Numbered from the stretch's first letter, positions 29,587-38,750 are shown. The stretch is DNA of 64,000 nt from an uncultured Aeromonadaceae bacterium (GCA_945957385.1 CAMFKP010000005.1:1-64000), one strand, 5' to 3'. Notes: a model not told the origin generated them from the letters alone. Program-made: numbers and translations.

Positions 29587-30846
29587 ATGAAAGCCAAACT
29601 ACTTTCCAGCTGCGTAGCCATGGCCCTCGCCCTGACTGCAACCTCAGCCTCTGCCGTTAACTTCAACGGCTACTTCCGTTCTGGCGTCGGCGTCTCAACT
29701 GACGGCAAGATGCAAACCGCCAACAAGCAGCTGGTCGGCCGTCTGGGCAACGAAGACGACACCTATGGTGAAATCGGTCTCGGCCAGGAGCTGTATAACC
29801 AGGATGGCCAGGTGTTCTACGTCGACAGCATGGTGTCTATGGAATCCAATGGTTCCGCCGACAACGAAAACACCCGTAACGACGATGCGGTGTTTGGTCT
29901 GCGCCAGTTCAACCTGCAAGCCAAGGGCTTCATTAAAGCTTCTCCGGATGCCGTGGTGTGGGCCGGTAAGCGCTACTACCAACGGCACGATCTGCACATC
30001 ATCGACACCAAGTACCTGAACATCTCCGGCTCCGGTGCCGGTGTCGAGAACATCAAGGCCGGTGACGGGGCTTTCTCCATCGCCTGGATCCGCGGCGATG
30101 CCGATAACCTCGAAGCCACCCTGCCGGATGGACAGAACGATCTGAACATCAACTATGCCGATATCCGTTATGCCGGTCTCAAGCCGTGGAACGGCGCCTG
30201 GGGTGAAGTGGCCATCACCTATGCGATGCCAAACGCCACCGATGCCCAGAAGGATGTGGGCGGCAACTATGATGCCAAGAACGGCGTCATGCTGACGGCC
30301 GAGATGAGCCAGTTCTTCGCCAGCACCAACATCAATGAGAAGCTGGTGCTGCAGTATGCCAACAAGGGGCTGGCACAGAACATGATCTCCCAAGGGGGCG
30401 GCTGGTATGACGCCTGGCACGACACCTCTGATGCCAGCGGCTACCGTGCGATCCTGGCCGGTACCATTCCGTTCGGCGAGAAGTGGGCGATCGATCATGT
30501 GATCACCTACGGTAAGGCCGACAAGCTGGAAGCCTGGCACGACAACACCGATCTGTTCTCTGCGGTGGCGCGTGGTCAGTACGTGTGGACCAAGAACATG
30601 AAGACCCTGCTGGAAGTGGGTACCTTCGAGCAGAACAAGGAGTGGACCAGCGGCTCGGTCGACAAGTCGTCTGGCCAGAAGTACACCCTGGCCCAGGCGT
30701 TCACCGCCGGTATTCCGTTCCTGAGCCGTCCTGAACTGCGCATCTTCGCCTCCTACCTGAAGGATGGCCAGAACGATCACGCGTTCAACAGCGGCAAGGA
30801 TAACAACACCATGAACTTCGGCGTGCAAGCCGAAGCCTGGTGGTAA
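29587..30846 (+). CDS. ganL: LamB-like outer-membrane porin for galacto-oligosaccharides
   Basis: Maltoporin-family outer-membrane channel, 419 residues. Signal peptide [23 protein letters not shown], then [18 protein letters not shown], and [31 protein letters not shown] and [19 protein letters not shown] are typical LamB strands; it ends EAWW with the C-terminal aromatic. Substrate is inferred from position: galR upstream, GH53 genes downstream, gan ABC transporter in the locus. Followed by a terminator, so it is probably its own transcript with some read-through. Confidence 0.88.
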   Translation: MKAKLLSSCVAMALALTATSASAVNFNGYFRSGVGVSTDGKMQTANKQLVGRLGNEDDTYGEIGLGQELYNQDGQVFYVDSMVSMESNGSADNENTRNDDAVFGLRQFNLQAKGFIKASPDAVVWAGKRYYQRHDLHIIDTKYLNISGSGAGVENIKAGDGAFSIAWIRGDADNLEATLPDGQNDLNINYADIRYAGLKPWNGAWGEVAITYAMPNATDAQKDVGGNYDAKNGVMLTAEMSQFFASTNINEKLVLQYANKGLAQNMISQGGGWYDAWHDTSDASGYRAILAGTIPFGEKWAIDHVITYGKADKLEAWHDNTDLFSAVARGQYVWTKNMKTLLEVGTFEQNKEWTSGSVDKSSGQKYTLAQAFTAGIPFLSRPELRIFASYLKDGQNDHAFNSGKDNNTMNFGVQAEAWW

Positions 30847-30861
30847 GCCAGCACAACGACA

Positions 30862-30888
30862 AGGGGAGCCCTGGGCTCCCCTTTTTCT
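30862..30888 (+). terminator. Terminator between ganL and the first GH53 gene
   Basis: AGGGGAGCC-CTG-GGCTCCCCT followed by TTTTCTTT. It should limit expression of the GH53 pair downstream relative to ganL. Confidence 0.88.
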
Positions 30889-30939
30889 TTGTCTGTCACG
30901 ACCACTCCGGTCGTACCAACCGCTACGGAGCTTCTGCCC

Positions 30940-32061
30940 ATGAACCGACCAGGCCGCACTTTGGCCCTGCTGCTGACTACCTTCTGCCTGGTAGCCGCCC
31001 GGGCCGAGCCGATTATCGGCGCCGATATTTCGCACCTGCCACAACTCGAAGCGGCCGGTGCCCAGTTCTATGACCATGACGCCAAGGCACCCGAGGATTT
31101 GCTGCGGATCCTCAAGCGCAACGGCTTCAACCGCATTCGCCTGAAGGTGTGGAACGAGCCGGGCAAGTATGCCGAGTTTCCCGCCGATCAGAGCGGGCCG
31201 GAGGGCTACAACAACCCGGCCCACGTGGTGGAGATGGCCAAACGCGCCCAGGCGGCCGGCCTGCAGGTGATGATCGATTTCCACTACAGCGACTGGTGGG
31301 CCGATCCGGGCAAACAGACGCTGCCACTGGCGTGGCGCAATCTGGACGCCGCAGCGGTCAGCGAAAAATTGTATGCGTTTACCCATCAGGTGATGCAGCA
31401 GCTCAAAGAGGCCGGCGTAACCCCGGCCGAGGTGCAGGTGGGCAACGAGATCTCCAACGGCATGCTCTGGCCGTTGGGCCGCGTGCCGGAGTGGGACAAC
31501 CTGGCGCGCTTCATCCAGGCCGGGGCGCGGGCGGTCAAGGCAGTGTCGCCACAGTCGCAGGTGGTGCTGCATCTGGATGCTGGCGGTGACAACGCCCGCT
31601 GCCAGCGCTGGTTTGATGCCATGCTGGCGCGCGGGGTGACGTTCGATGTCATCGGCCTGTCGTTCTACCCGGTGTGGCACGGCTCGCTGGCTGCACTGCA
31701 ACAGAATATGAACGATCTGAGCCAGCGCTATGCCAAGCCGGTGATCGTGGTCGAGACCGCCTACCCGTGGACCACGGCCAACGGCGACGACCAGAACAAC
31801 ATCTATACCAGTACCGGTGCGGAAACCTTCCCGATGACGCCGGCCGGCCAGCAGGCCTTTCTGACGGCACTGTGGCAAACCGTCAAGGCGGTGCCGCAGC
31901 AGCGCGGAGCCGGGGTGATCTATTGGGAGCCGGATTTCATTCCACAAGCCGGGGCGGGCTGGAAGGCCGGTGCCGGAGACGAGTGGGACAACGTCACGCT
32001 GTTCGATTTCCACGGCCGCGCCCTGCCGGGGCTGAAGACCTTTGCGCAGGCGGCACGATGA
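30940..32061 (+). CDS. GH53 endo-beta-1,4-galactanase 1, secreted
   Basis: Cuts beta-1,4-galactan. 373 residues from ATG 30940 with GGAG upstream; the frame is open to 30889 but the shorter start gives a clean signal peptide (MNRPGRTLALLLTTFCLVAARA). The mature part begins IIGADISHLPQLE. Catalytic acid/base Glu170 in VQVGNEISNGM and nucleophile Glu272 in VIVVETAYPW. It shares FHYSDWWADPGKQ with GH53-2 and lacks the YGGG insertion of the ganB-type enzymes here, so it belongs to a separate subgroup. Coupled to GH53-2 by an ATGA overlap. Confidence 0.9.
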   Translation: MNRPGRTLALLLTTFCLVAARAEPIIGADISHLPQLEAAGAQFYDHDAKAPEDLLRILKRNGFNRIRLKVWNEPGKYAEFPADQSGPEGYNNPAHVVEMAKRAQAAGLQVMIDFHYSDWWADPGKQTLPLAWRNLDAAAVSEKLYAFTHQVMQQLKEAGVTPAEVQVGNEISNGMLWPLGRVPEWDNLARFIQAGARAVKAVSPQSQVVLHLDAGGDNARCQRWFDAMLARGVTFDVIGLSFYPVWHGSLAALQQNMNDLSQRYAKPVIVVETAYPWTTANGDDQNNIYTSTGAETFPMTPAGQQAFLTALWQTVKAVPQQRGAGVIYWEPDFIPQAGAGWKAGAGDEWDNVTLFDFHGRALPGLKTFAQAAR

Positions 32062-33095
32062 GCGCATTGATCCGCGGTGCCGACATCTCATCGCTGCCGG
32101 AGCTGGAGTACCACGGCGGGCTGCTGCTGGCCGATGGCGCGCCGTGCGACGGATTGCAGTTGCTGCAGCAGACGGGCCTCAACGCAGTCCGCATCAAGGT
32201 ATGGAACGATCCGGGCTGCCCGGACCATTTTCCGTCCAATCAGACCGGCTGGCCGCGTTTCAACAGCCCGCAGCAGGCATTGCAGCTGGCACAGCGCGCC
32301 AGCGCCGCCGGCCTGCAGGTGATGCTGGATTTTCACTACAGCGATGACTGGGCCGATCCGGCCAAGCAGTTCATGCCGTACGCCTGGCAGGGGCTGACGC
32401 TGTCGCAGGTCTGTGACGCCCTGTACCAGTTCACTGCCGGCGTGCTGCGCGACATGCTGCAAGCCGGGGTCAACCTGCGCTGGGTGCAGGTGGGCAACGA
32501 GATCAGCCACGGCATGGTGTGGCCTCACGGCTTCCTGCCCGGCAACTGGCCGGGACTGGCCGCCCTGCTGCACGCCGGGGTGGCGGCGGTGCGCACGGCT
32601 GCGCCGAGCGCCCAGGTGGTGCTGCACCTGGATGCCGGCTGCGATCAGGATCTCTACCAACGCTGGTTTGATCAGGCGGCGGCGCTGGATGTGGCGTGGG
32701 ATGCCATCGGCCTGTCGTTCTACCCGTGCTGGCATGGTGCCTTGCCCACGCTGGCGGCCAACCTCAACCAGCTGGCGGCGCGTTATGCCTGCCCGCTGCT
32801 GGTGGTCGAGACCGCCTACCCGCGCCAGCTGCACCCGCAGCGCAATGCGCAGTGGTTGCTGCAGCACACCGGTAGCGAGCCCTATCCCGCGACGCCCGAG
32901 GGCCAGGCGCAGTTTCTTGCGGCTCTAGGCGCCGTGGTGCGCGCCGTTCCCGGTGGGCTGGGGCAGGGGATCTTCTACTGGGAGCCGGCGCTGCTGCCAC
33001 TGCCGGATGGCAGCCGCGGTGTCTGGCAGAATGCCACGCTGTTTGCCGATGACGGCACGGCGCTGCCGGGACTGGCGGCGCTGGGACAGCTCTAG
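32058..33095 (+). CDS. GH53 galactanase 2, no export signal (cytoplasmic)
   Basis: 345 residues starting MSALIRGADISSLPELEYHG, so the catalytic domain begins within the first ten residues and no signal peptide or lipobox exists. Start ATG 32058 overlaps the stop of GH53-1 (ATGA). The frame is open far upstream but only as a shadow of GH53-1. Acid/base Glu148 (VQVGNEISHGM) and nucleophile Glu251 (LVVETAYPR) are conserved. The predicted location is the cytoplasm, unusual for this family; a role on imported galacto-oligosaccharides is inferred. Confidence 0.88.
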   Translation: MSALIRGADISSLPELEYHGGLLLADGAPCDGLQLLQQTGLNAVRIKVWNDPGCPDHFPSNQTGWPRFNSPQQALQLAQRASAAGLQVMLDFHYSDDWADPAKQFMPYAWQGLTLSQVCDALYQFTAGVLRDMLQAGVNLRWVQVGNEISHGMVWPHGFLPGNWPGLAALLHAGVAAVRTAAPSAQVVLHLDAGCDQDLYQRWFDQAAALDVAWDAIGLSFYPCWHGALPTLAANLNQLAARYACPLLVVETAYPRQLHPQRNAQWLLQHTGSEPYPATPEGQAQFLAALGAVVRAVPGGLGQGIFYWEPALLPLPDGSRGVWQNATLFADDGTALPGLAALGQL

Positions 33096-33701
33096 CGCGG
33101 CGCGCGCCGGTAACGGGGGGCGGCTTCGTCTGTGCAGGGCCGACTCCTCCGCGGCAATCAGTGGCGCGCTGCTCAGGCGCGTCGAGCGCGCTCTGCGCTG
33201 TGGTCAGTTAGCCAAATCAAGCGCCAGCGAAGGCCTACATCACCAGCCTACCTGCCAGCACCAGGCCTAACCGCTCAGGCCGCTGCTGCCCACCGAAACA
33301 GCCGGGCGTGGGACTGTCTTTTCCTTTATCGGGCCTTATCTTCTCCGCTCCGCGCACGCGCGCATCTGGCGATGGAATAAAAACACCATGAAATGCGATC
33401 TGTGCCAATGGGCACCATTCCCCCAATCAAACGTTTGCGCTAGCCTAGGGACTCAAAAAGCGCAAGGTGCCTGTTGGCATTGACAGGCGGCGCGACACCC
33501 CATCGGCGCTGTGACAGCCGCAAGTCAGGGGCGGTAGCGTCGTGGTTTGGCCGGCTTCGCGCGGTCAGCCTGCAACGCTCAAGCCCAAGCCACGGCATGG
33601 ATATTCTGCGCAATCCGATATCGCGGCCGCACCCTGGTTGACCGATTTTATCGTGACCACATCCATGGCGATGTCACACATCAATAAACGTTAGGGGCGC
33701 T
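33096..33701. other. Long intergenic region, orphan PurR-type box
   Basis: 606 bases without a credible gene. ATCAAACGTTTGCGCT (33426-33441) carries the GCAAACGTTTG core of PurR/LacI-type operators, but no pur gene is adjacent. Short GTTAG and GCCTAAC words occur but do not form an integron attC site. This is the left edge of the accessory block to 38.5 kb. Confidence 0.4.
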
Positions 33702-34121
33702 ATGGAAAAAGTATTCGTTTTTGGAACCTTGAAACAAGGCTTTCCGAACTTCAAGTCAAATAATGGCATTAGATTCAGAAAAGAGTTTGAAACGGCAGAG
33801 CGCTTTCCTCTCTATCTAATAGGTGAACGTTATTCTCCATGGTTAATATTAAACCCTGGTTATGGTTGCAGAATACAGGGCCAGGTATTCTGTGTGACGG
33901 CTGCGGCGTTAACCGAGATGGACCAATTAGAAAGAATTAATGAACCTGATGGCTATCGCAGGGTTGAAATCCAGGTGCTCTGTAAAGAAACGGGTGAACC
34001 CTTCAATGTCTACGTATATGGCAAATTCCAATCACAACTCGTTGAATCCGATATTCGTCACGCGTTGTCTGGCGAGTATTTATTAAAACACGCCGATCTG
34101 TACCGAAATAGAATGCCCTGA
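33702..34121 (+). CDS. Gamma-glutamylcyclotransferase-like (AIG2/GGCT) protein
   Basis: 139 residues, starting MEKVFVFGTLKQGFPNF: the family beta strand and glycine-containing YGTLK-type loop. The predicted catalytic Glu is in the TEMDQLERINEPDGYRRVEI segment, and VYVYGKF follows. Relatives act on gamma-glutamyl-amine or gamma-glutamyl peptides; substrate unknown here. The gene is AT-richer than its surroundings and is isolated, which suggests acquisition. ATG 33702 follows AGGGGCG. Confidence 0.78.
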   Translation: MEKVFVFGTLKQGFPNFKSNNGIRFRKEFETAERFPLYLIGERYSPWLILNPGYGCRIQGQVFCVTAAALTEMDQLERINEPDGYRRVEIQVLCKETGEPFNVYVYGKFQSQLVESDIRHALSGEYLLKHADLYRNRMP

Positions 34122-34511
34122 CATGGTCGTAGGGAGTATTAGCGTCGCATCTTGCAGCGAATAGCATCGGGTCCAGATTAAGACCGATAAAAATTACTCC
34201 TGCTATGTTGTGGGTGTTCAATATAAATAGAGATAGCCGAGCTGGCGTGATGATTATAGCGACGCTGGGGCGCAACTTTTAGATCATGGATAGCGCGGCA
34301 ATCGGCTCGTCGTGATATGCAGTGGCTGCTCGCAGGTTGCAGACAGGGTGTTCCAGGTCATGAATTAGCCTGCTTTATCTTTCCTTTGCCCGCCGGCTGC
34401 GGCTATATAGGCAAAGCGTGGCGAGGATGATGTGGTTATTCATCGCCAAGGTTAATAGTGCGTTGACAGCGTATACATGGCGATTACGGATGGATTAACT
34501 GAGATGCTCCT
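34122..34511. other. Intergenic region without recognised features
   Basis: 390 bases, lower GC than the galactan genes. No promoter, RNA or repeat could be supported. Confidence 0.4.
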
Positions 34512-35276
34512 ATGAATAAACCATCGGATTACAGCGAGTTATCATGCCGGCAGTGCATTGAAAGCGTGGATCTTGGGTTTGATTTTACCATGGCCTTTCA
34601 GCCGATCATTAACTGTGCGTCGCAACAGATTTTCGGTTATGAAGCCTTGGTGCGCGGCCTGCAAAATGAATCGGCGTGGTCGATTATTTCGCAAGTTAAC
34701 GATCATAATCGCTACCGGTTTGATCAACTCTGTCGCATTAAGGCGATTGCGTTGGCGGCCAAATTGAATATCACCTCCATGGTGAGCATTAATTTCTTAC
34801 CCAATGCGGTCTATCGTCCTGAACGCTGTATTCGCACCACCCTCGAGGCGGCAAACGAGCATCATTTTCCTATCCAGCAAATCATGTTTGAATTTACTGA
34901 GGTAGAGCAGGTTAAAGACAGTCAACATATTAAGGATATCGTCGAATATTATAAAGCGCTGGGGTTTAAAACTGCGATTGATGATTTTGGTTCAGGATAT
35001 TCAGGCTTGAATTTGCTGGCGGATTTTCAGACCGATTTTGTAAAACTGGATATGGAGCTGATTCGCAATATTGATCGCGACCCGGTACGCCAAGTGATCG
35101 TGAAAAATTGCATCGCGATGTTTAACGAACTCAGAATAATGCCGTTGGCTGAAGGGGTTGAAACCCGAGAGGAGATGCTGTTTCTACGTGATTGCGGGGT
35201 TGATTTGATGCAGGGCTACTATTTTGCACACCCTGGATTTGAATCCTTGCCGGAAGTGGATTTCAGTGTTCTATAA
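34512..35276 (+). CDS. Stand-alone EAL-domain c-di-GMP phosphodiesterase
   Basis: 254 residues made up almost entirely of an EAL domain. Active-site motifs look intact: YEALVRG (EAL), SINFLPN (metal Asn), MFEFTEVE, AIDDFGSGYSGLNLLA (double Asp), DFVKLDMELI (Lys), PLAEGVET and MQGYYFAHP. No sensor, GGDEF or membrane segment is fused, so input must come from expression or a partner. The sequence resembles EAL domains of the BLUF-EAL type. Codon use is AT-rich compared with the gan genes. A PilZ protein is encoded about 15 kb away, but no direct link is shown. Confidence 0.88.
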   Translation: MNKPSDYSELSCRQCIESVDLGFDFTMAFQPIINCASQQIFGYEALVRGLQNESAWSIISQVNDHNRYRFDQLCRIKAIALAAKLNITSMVSINFLPNAVYRPERCIRTTLEAANEHHFPIQQIMFEFTEVEQVKDSQHIKDIVEYYKALGFKTAIDDFGSGYSGLNLLADFQTDFVKLDMELIRNIDRDPVRQVIVKNCIAMFNELRIMPLAEGVETREEMLFLRDCGVDLMQGYYFAHPGFESLPEVDFSVL

Positions 35277-35444
35277 CACATCGCAGGTATTTTGATGCGC
35301 GATGGCCATTAGACCGCCATCAGCCGGTATTTTCATTGGCCCGACTTGAATATGTCAGCATGCATTTGGTATCAGGTTGGGTGTGTAGGAATAAGCGTGG
35401 TTACGCTTGATAATAAGATCGGAACGTTTAAAAGGGACAGTACG

Positions 35445-35987
35445 GTGAAGTTTGAAACCAACCGCTTGATTATCCGCCCGCCGTGTATCGATGATGCGGC
35501 GGATATATTCAAAAACTATGCGCAAGACCGCGAGGTGACCCGGTATTTGACCTGGCGGCCCCATAGCGAGTTCAGCGAAACGCAGCGCTGGGTGAACTAT
35601 TGTGTGGACCACGCAGACACCCCCAGCAGCCTGATTTTTGTCATCACGCCCAAGGACACGGCTGAGGTGATCGGCATGATTGATGTTCGCCTGGAAGGGT
35701 GCAAGGCGCACCTGGGCTATGTATTGGCCAAGCCCTACTGGAATAACGGTGTCATGACCGAGGCGATGCGTCCGGTCATTGACTATGTTGCCGCCAAACC
35801 CGATATCTACCGCATCTGGGCGGCGCACGATATCGACAACGACGCCTCCGGCCGCGTGATGTTGAAATTAGGCATGCGCTATGAAGGCGTGGTATCGGCC
35901 ACGCTGCGCCACCCGAATATTTCCGACCAACCCCGCGATGGCAAATATTACTCGTTAGACTGCGTGAGCTTAAGCCCGGCGCATTAA
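35445..35987 (+). CDS. GNAT acetyltransferase, RimJ/RimL type
   Basis: 180 residues from GTG 35445 with AAGGGA seven bases upstream (MKFETNRLIIRPPCIDDA), the usual RimJ/RimL-type N-terminus; the frame to 35346 adds 33 unlike residues. Acetyl-CoA region: LGYVLAKPYWNNGVMTEAM, then AHDIDNDASGRVMLKLGMRYEG. Substrate unknown. It sits in the accessory block. Confidence 0.85.
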   Translation: MKFETNRLIIRPPCIDDAADIFKNYAQDREVTRYLTWRPHSEFSETQRWVNYCVDHADTPSSLIFVITPKDTAEVIGMIDVRLEGCKAHLGYVLAKPYWNNGVMTEAMRPVIDYVAAKPDIYRIWAAHDIDNDASGRVMLKLGMRYEGVVSATLRHPNISDQPRDGKYYSLDCVSLSPAH

Positions 35988-36015
35988 GCGCCGGGCAAGC
36001 GGCATGGCGGCGCGG

Positions 36016-36567
36016 TTAGGGCGTCAACCATTTCAGCGCGATGGGAATACAGCGCTGGGCTGCATCGGGATCCTGATGTAAATAAGCGCTGACAATCGCC
36101 CCTTCTTTTATCAGGCAGATGGCGTCGATGACGCTGTCATCCTGATGCGGCAGATATTGTTTAATCAGCGCTCTGATTTTTTGTTTATGGGTGACGCAAT
36201 AATCGAAGAGGGTGCCTTGCATATCGGTACACTGACCTGAGGTGTTGATAAAATAACAGCCGCGGAAGTCAGATAATTCCGGCACGTCATTGCGAAACCA
36301 TTTGCCCAGCGCCGTGAATAAATTATAAATGACTTCGCTGTCGCTCTGGCTGCGTTGTAATTCCGAGCGCAGCCAGTCGATAAAAATTGCATCGCGATAG
36401 TGTAATGTGGCTAATACCAACTCGTCTTTGCTGGCGAAATAGCTATATAGCGTTTTTTTCGCAACTCCGGATATTTTCAGGATCTCGTTAATACCGACGC
36501 CATTGATGCCATTGGCATAAAACAGGCGCAATGCGGTAGTGATCAACTGGCTTTTCTTATCGAGCAT
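36016..36567 (-). CDS. TetR-family repressor
   Basis: 183 residues. DNA-binding helix-turn-helix near residues 24-46: GVGINEILKISGVAKKTLYS, then YFASKDELVLATL. The C-terminal ligand domain has FRGCYFINTSGQ, seen in AcrR/NemR-like members. ATG 36567 follows GGGAGG at a good distance. Divergent from the HPP protein with an 81-base gap; it probably represses itself and that gene. Confidence 0.88.
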   Translation of the reverse strand: MLDKKSQLITTALRLFYANGINGVGINEILKISGVAKKTLYSYFASKDELVLATLHYRDAIFIDWLRSELQRSQSDSEVIYNLFTALGKWFRNDVPELSDFRGCYFINTSGQCTDMQGTLFDYCVTHKQKIRALIKQYLPHQDDSVIDAICLIKEGAIVSAYLHQDPDAAQRCIPIALKWLTP

Positions 36568-36648
36568 AGTCACCTCCCAGCGCATATTGACATGGGGAGA
36601 CCGATCTGTCTACTCTGCGGGGAGACAGAGTTGTCTACTGGAGGAACT
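36568..36648. promoter_or_regulatory. TetR/HPP divergent operator region
   Basis: TCTGTCT (36605-36611) and AGACAGA (36623-36629) form an inverted repeat, and CTGTCTACT/TTGTCTACT are direct repeats around it. This is the expected place for the TetR-type operator. Confidence 0.5.
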
Positions 36649-37101
36649 ATGCAACGTTTATCGATGGCAATACTGGCGGGGTCCGGTGCGGCGCTGGCCA
36701 TTTTTACCCTGTGTGAGCTGAGCGTCCTGCAACAGCGGGCGCTGCTGATGGCGCCCTTTGGCGCGACGGCCGTGCTGCTGTTTGCTCTGCCGCAGAGCCC
36801 GCTGGCCCAAGCGAAGAATGTGATTTTCGGGCATCTGATTACGGCATTCGTCGGCCTGGCGGTGTTACACAGCGTCGGCGTGACACCGGTGACATTAGCC
36901 CTGGCGACCGGTGCGGCGATTGCCTTGATGCTGCTTACCGATACGACCCATCCGCCGGCGGGGGCCAATCCGTTATTAATTATGCTGACGCATCAGGCGT
37001 GGCCATTTTTAATAACGCCGGTGTTAAGCGGGGCTATTTTGCTGGTGCTGTTTGGTCAAGCCTATCGGATATTAAGAAACCGCCTGCCATTGCACGGTTA
37101 A
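36649..37101 (+). CDS. HPP-family integral membrane protein
   Basis: 150 residues, four predicted membrane helices. The family signature is THPPAGANPLL, preceded by GATAVLLFALPQSPLAQ. ATG 36649 follows GGAGG; an upstream in-frame ATG at 36592 lies in the operator. HPP proteins in plastids and cyanobacteria transport nitrite; a role here is unknown. Divergent from and probably controlled by the TetR repressor. Confidence 0.85.
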   Translation: MQRLSMAILAGSGAALAIFTLCELSVLQQRALLMAPFGATAVLLFALPQSPLAQAKNVIFGHLITAFVGLAVLHSVGVTPVTLALATGAAIALMLLTDTTHPPAGANPLLIMLTHQAWPFLITPVLSGAILLVLFGQAYRILRNRLPLHG

Positions 37102-37220
37102 TTTTCCGCGACCATGGTGCGCCGCGCAGGAATATTAAATCGGGCCGGCGTGGCCTATTATGTCGCCCCGTAACAGACGACAGTGCGGCGTGAAATAGCG
37201 TAATTCACCAGGAGTTAATC

Positions 37221-37628
37221 ATGATTCATGTCGCAACCGCTGAGGATAGTGCGGGCATATTACAGCTCGACCGGCATATTCAGCCTGATCGGCTGGCGAA
37301 GAAAATAACCGATGGCGAAGTGTATGTGCTTAAATTCGGCGCCGAGGTTGCAGGAACATTACGTTATTCCTGGTTCTGGGATAATACCCCGTTTATGAAT
37401 CTGCTTTATCTGCAGCCGGCCTATCAACGTCAGGGCTGGGGGCGGCAGCTGGTGGTGCACTGGGAGCAGCAGATGGCAGCAGCAAGCTATGACACTGTGC
37501 TGACTTCAACCCTGGCCAACGAGCCGGCACAGCACTTTTACCGCCGGCTTGGCTATCGCGATATCGGCGGGTTTGTACTGCCGGACGAACCGCTGGAGCT
37601 GGTGCTGATGAAATCCCTGGCGCACTAG
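37221..37628 (+). CDS. GNAT acetyltransferase
   Basis: 135 residues, a minimal GNAT fold. Strand and acetyl-CoA loop: MNLLYLQPAYQRQGWGRQLV (Q/RxxGxG/A form), then STLANEPAQHFYRRLGYRD. ATG 37221 follows CAGGAG. Substrate unknown. Confidence 0.87.
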   Translation: MIHVATAEDSAGILQLDRHIQPDRLAKKITDGEVYVLKFGAEVAGTLRYSWFWDNTPFMNLLYLQPAYQRQGWGRQLVVHWEQQMAAASYDTVLTSTLANEPAQHFYRRLGYRDIGGFVLPDEPLELVLMKSLAH

Positions 37629-37710
37629 AGGTCGCGGCTGATCGGCCTGGAGCACGCAGGCGAGCTGGCAATCGGCATCGGCTCTGGAGGACTATCACAA
37701 GGGGATGTGT

Positions 37711-38049
37711 ATGTCGCCGCGTTGGTCACCGAGTGGGTCGGTGACGTTGTTGCTGTTGCCGCTATGCGGGCTACTGGTATCGCTGGACCAGCATGGGCTC
37801 CTGGCGTGGTAGTGGTCCTGGCCGAATGCGCTCTGTTGGCTGGCACCGCACGGCGTGGTGCTGGCGCTGTGTGGCTGGGTGCCGGCGCGGGGGGCGCCGC
37901 CTGTGGTCATGTTGCTGTTGCTGGATCTGCTGATAAATTGCTAGGTGCACTGGCTGGTTTCGGACAACGAGAGCGGATTGGACTGGTTGCTCTATCTCCC
38001 TGGCTATGCGGTTTGTCTTCTTCTACAAAACAAGGTGTTAGACAACAGG
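37711..38049 (+). pseudogene. Membrane-protein relic with two in-frame amber codons
   Basis: From ATG 37711, with AAGGGG upstream, one frame reads as a Leu/Trp-rich membrane protein (SVTLLLLPLCGLLVSL, WSWPNALCWLAPHGVVLALC, PPVVMLLLLDLLINC, WLLYLPGYAVCLLLQ). It is broken by TAG at 37810-37812 and TAG at 37942-37944, with no frameshift, and stays in frame with the next gene. Both TAGs are one transition from Trp or Gln codons. A decayed gene is the simplest reading. Another open frame (37707-38072) is Gly/Ala-rich and looks like a shadow. The family is not recognised. Confidence 0.5.
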
Positions 38050-38061
38050 ATGCTCGTCGAT

Positions 38062-38454
38062 ATGCAGGATGAACAATGGAAGCGACTGCTGGAACTTGCC
38101 CGAGTCGTGCTGGGCAAGGGTGCTTGGGCCAGTTGGGCGAGTGACTCCTGGTGTGGGTGGACCACGTTTTCCAGTCTGGAACATCAGCTGACTTATTGGG
38201 CACGAGGTGTACCGGATGCCGAGGAGCTACTGGCGGATAGAACCGTCGATGGAGGTCTGTGGCCGCAATCTTTCTACTATCAGGATTTGGCGCACATCAT
38301 CTTCCCTGCTCGCTTTTATTGGGAACACGTGGTTGCCGGTGTGTTTCAATCAGGCTACAAGACGCAAGACATTGCCCGTCTGTCGGCTGAGTTACACAAG
38401 GCTGCAATTCCACATCGTCTGACCGAGTTGGTGCTGGAGGTGAAGCTCTATTGA
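38062..38454 (+). CDS. Hypothetical soluble protein, 130 aa
   Basis: MQDEQWKRLLELARVVL then WASWASDSWCGWTTFSSLEH and QDLAHIIFPARFYWEHV. Rich in Trp and aromatic residues, with helical periodicity; no family recognised. Start chosen at ATG 38062 with AGGA ten bases upstream; ATG 38050 in the same frame is possible. In frame with the membrane relic before it, so the two may once have been one longer protein. Confidence 0.6.
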   Translation: MQDEQWKRLLELARVVLGKGAWASWASDSWCGWTTFSSLEHQLTYWARGVPDAEELLADRTVDGGLWPQSFYYQDLAHIIFPARFYWEHVVAGVFQSGYKTQDIARLSAELHKAAIPHRLTELVLEVKLY

Positions 38455-38510
38455 TGTGAGTACCAGACAGGCGTGTGTCTCTCTCACTTTAATAATCACC
38501 GGAGTCATGG

Positions 38511-38750
38511 ATGCATATCACCGCCATTAACCCAGATCCCCTGCGCTGCCCGCTGTGCGGTCAGGCCAACCACTGCCGGAATCTCGGAGCCCAGGACAGC
38601 GCCCAGCGCTGCTGGTGTAACGATCCGGCCCTGCGTTTTCCCGCGGCGCTGCTGGCACGGGTGCCGATGGCCGCTCGCGGCAAGGCCTGTATCTGTCAGG
38701 CCTGTGTGCAGGCCGCCGCCGAGGCCAGCGCCGCAGCGCCCACGCGCTGA
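38511..38750 (+). CDS. Cysteine-rich CWC-family protein
   Basis: 79 residues with the family spacing CPLCGQANHCRN ... RCWCNDP ... ACICQACV, a likely zinc-binding small protein of unknown role. ATG 38511 lies after GGAG. It marks a return to GC-rich sequence. Confidence 0.82.
   Translation: MHITAINPDPLRCPLCGQANHCRNLGAQDSAQRCWCNDPALRFPAALLARVPMAARGKACICQACVQAAAEASAAAPTR

Noticed and set aside
29695-32091. Open frame of 798 codons on the minus strand opposite ganL and GH53-1
   Set aside because: It lies fully antisense to two well-supported genes, has no family resemblance and its length follows from GC-rich codon bias.
33265-33696. GCCTAAC and GTTAGGG words near the GGCT-like gene, considered as an integron attC site
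   Set aside because: They are 430 bases apart, with no internal pairing of the attC type, and no integrase is present.
37707-38072. 121-codon Gly/Ala-rich frame
   Set aside because: The other frame has the membrane-protein character, a better-placed start and continuity with the next gene.
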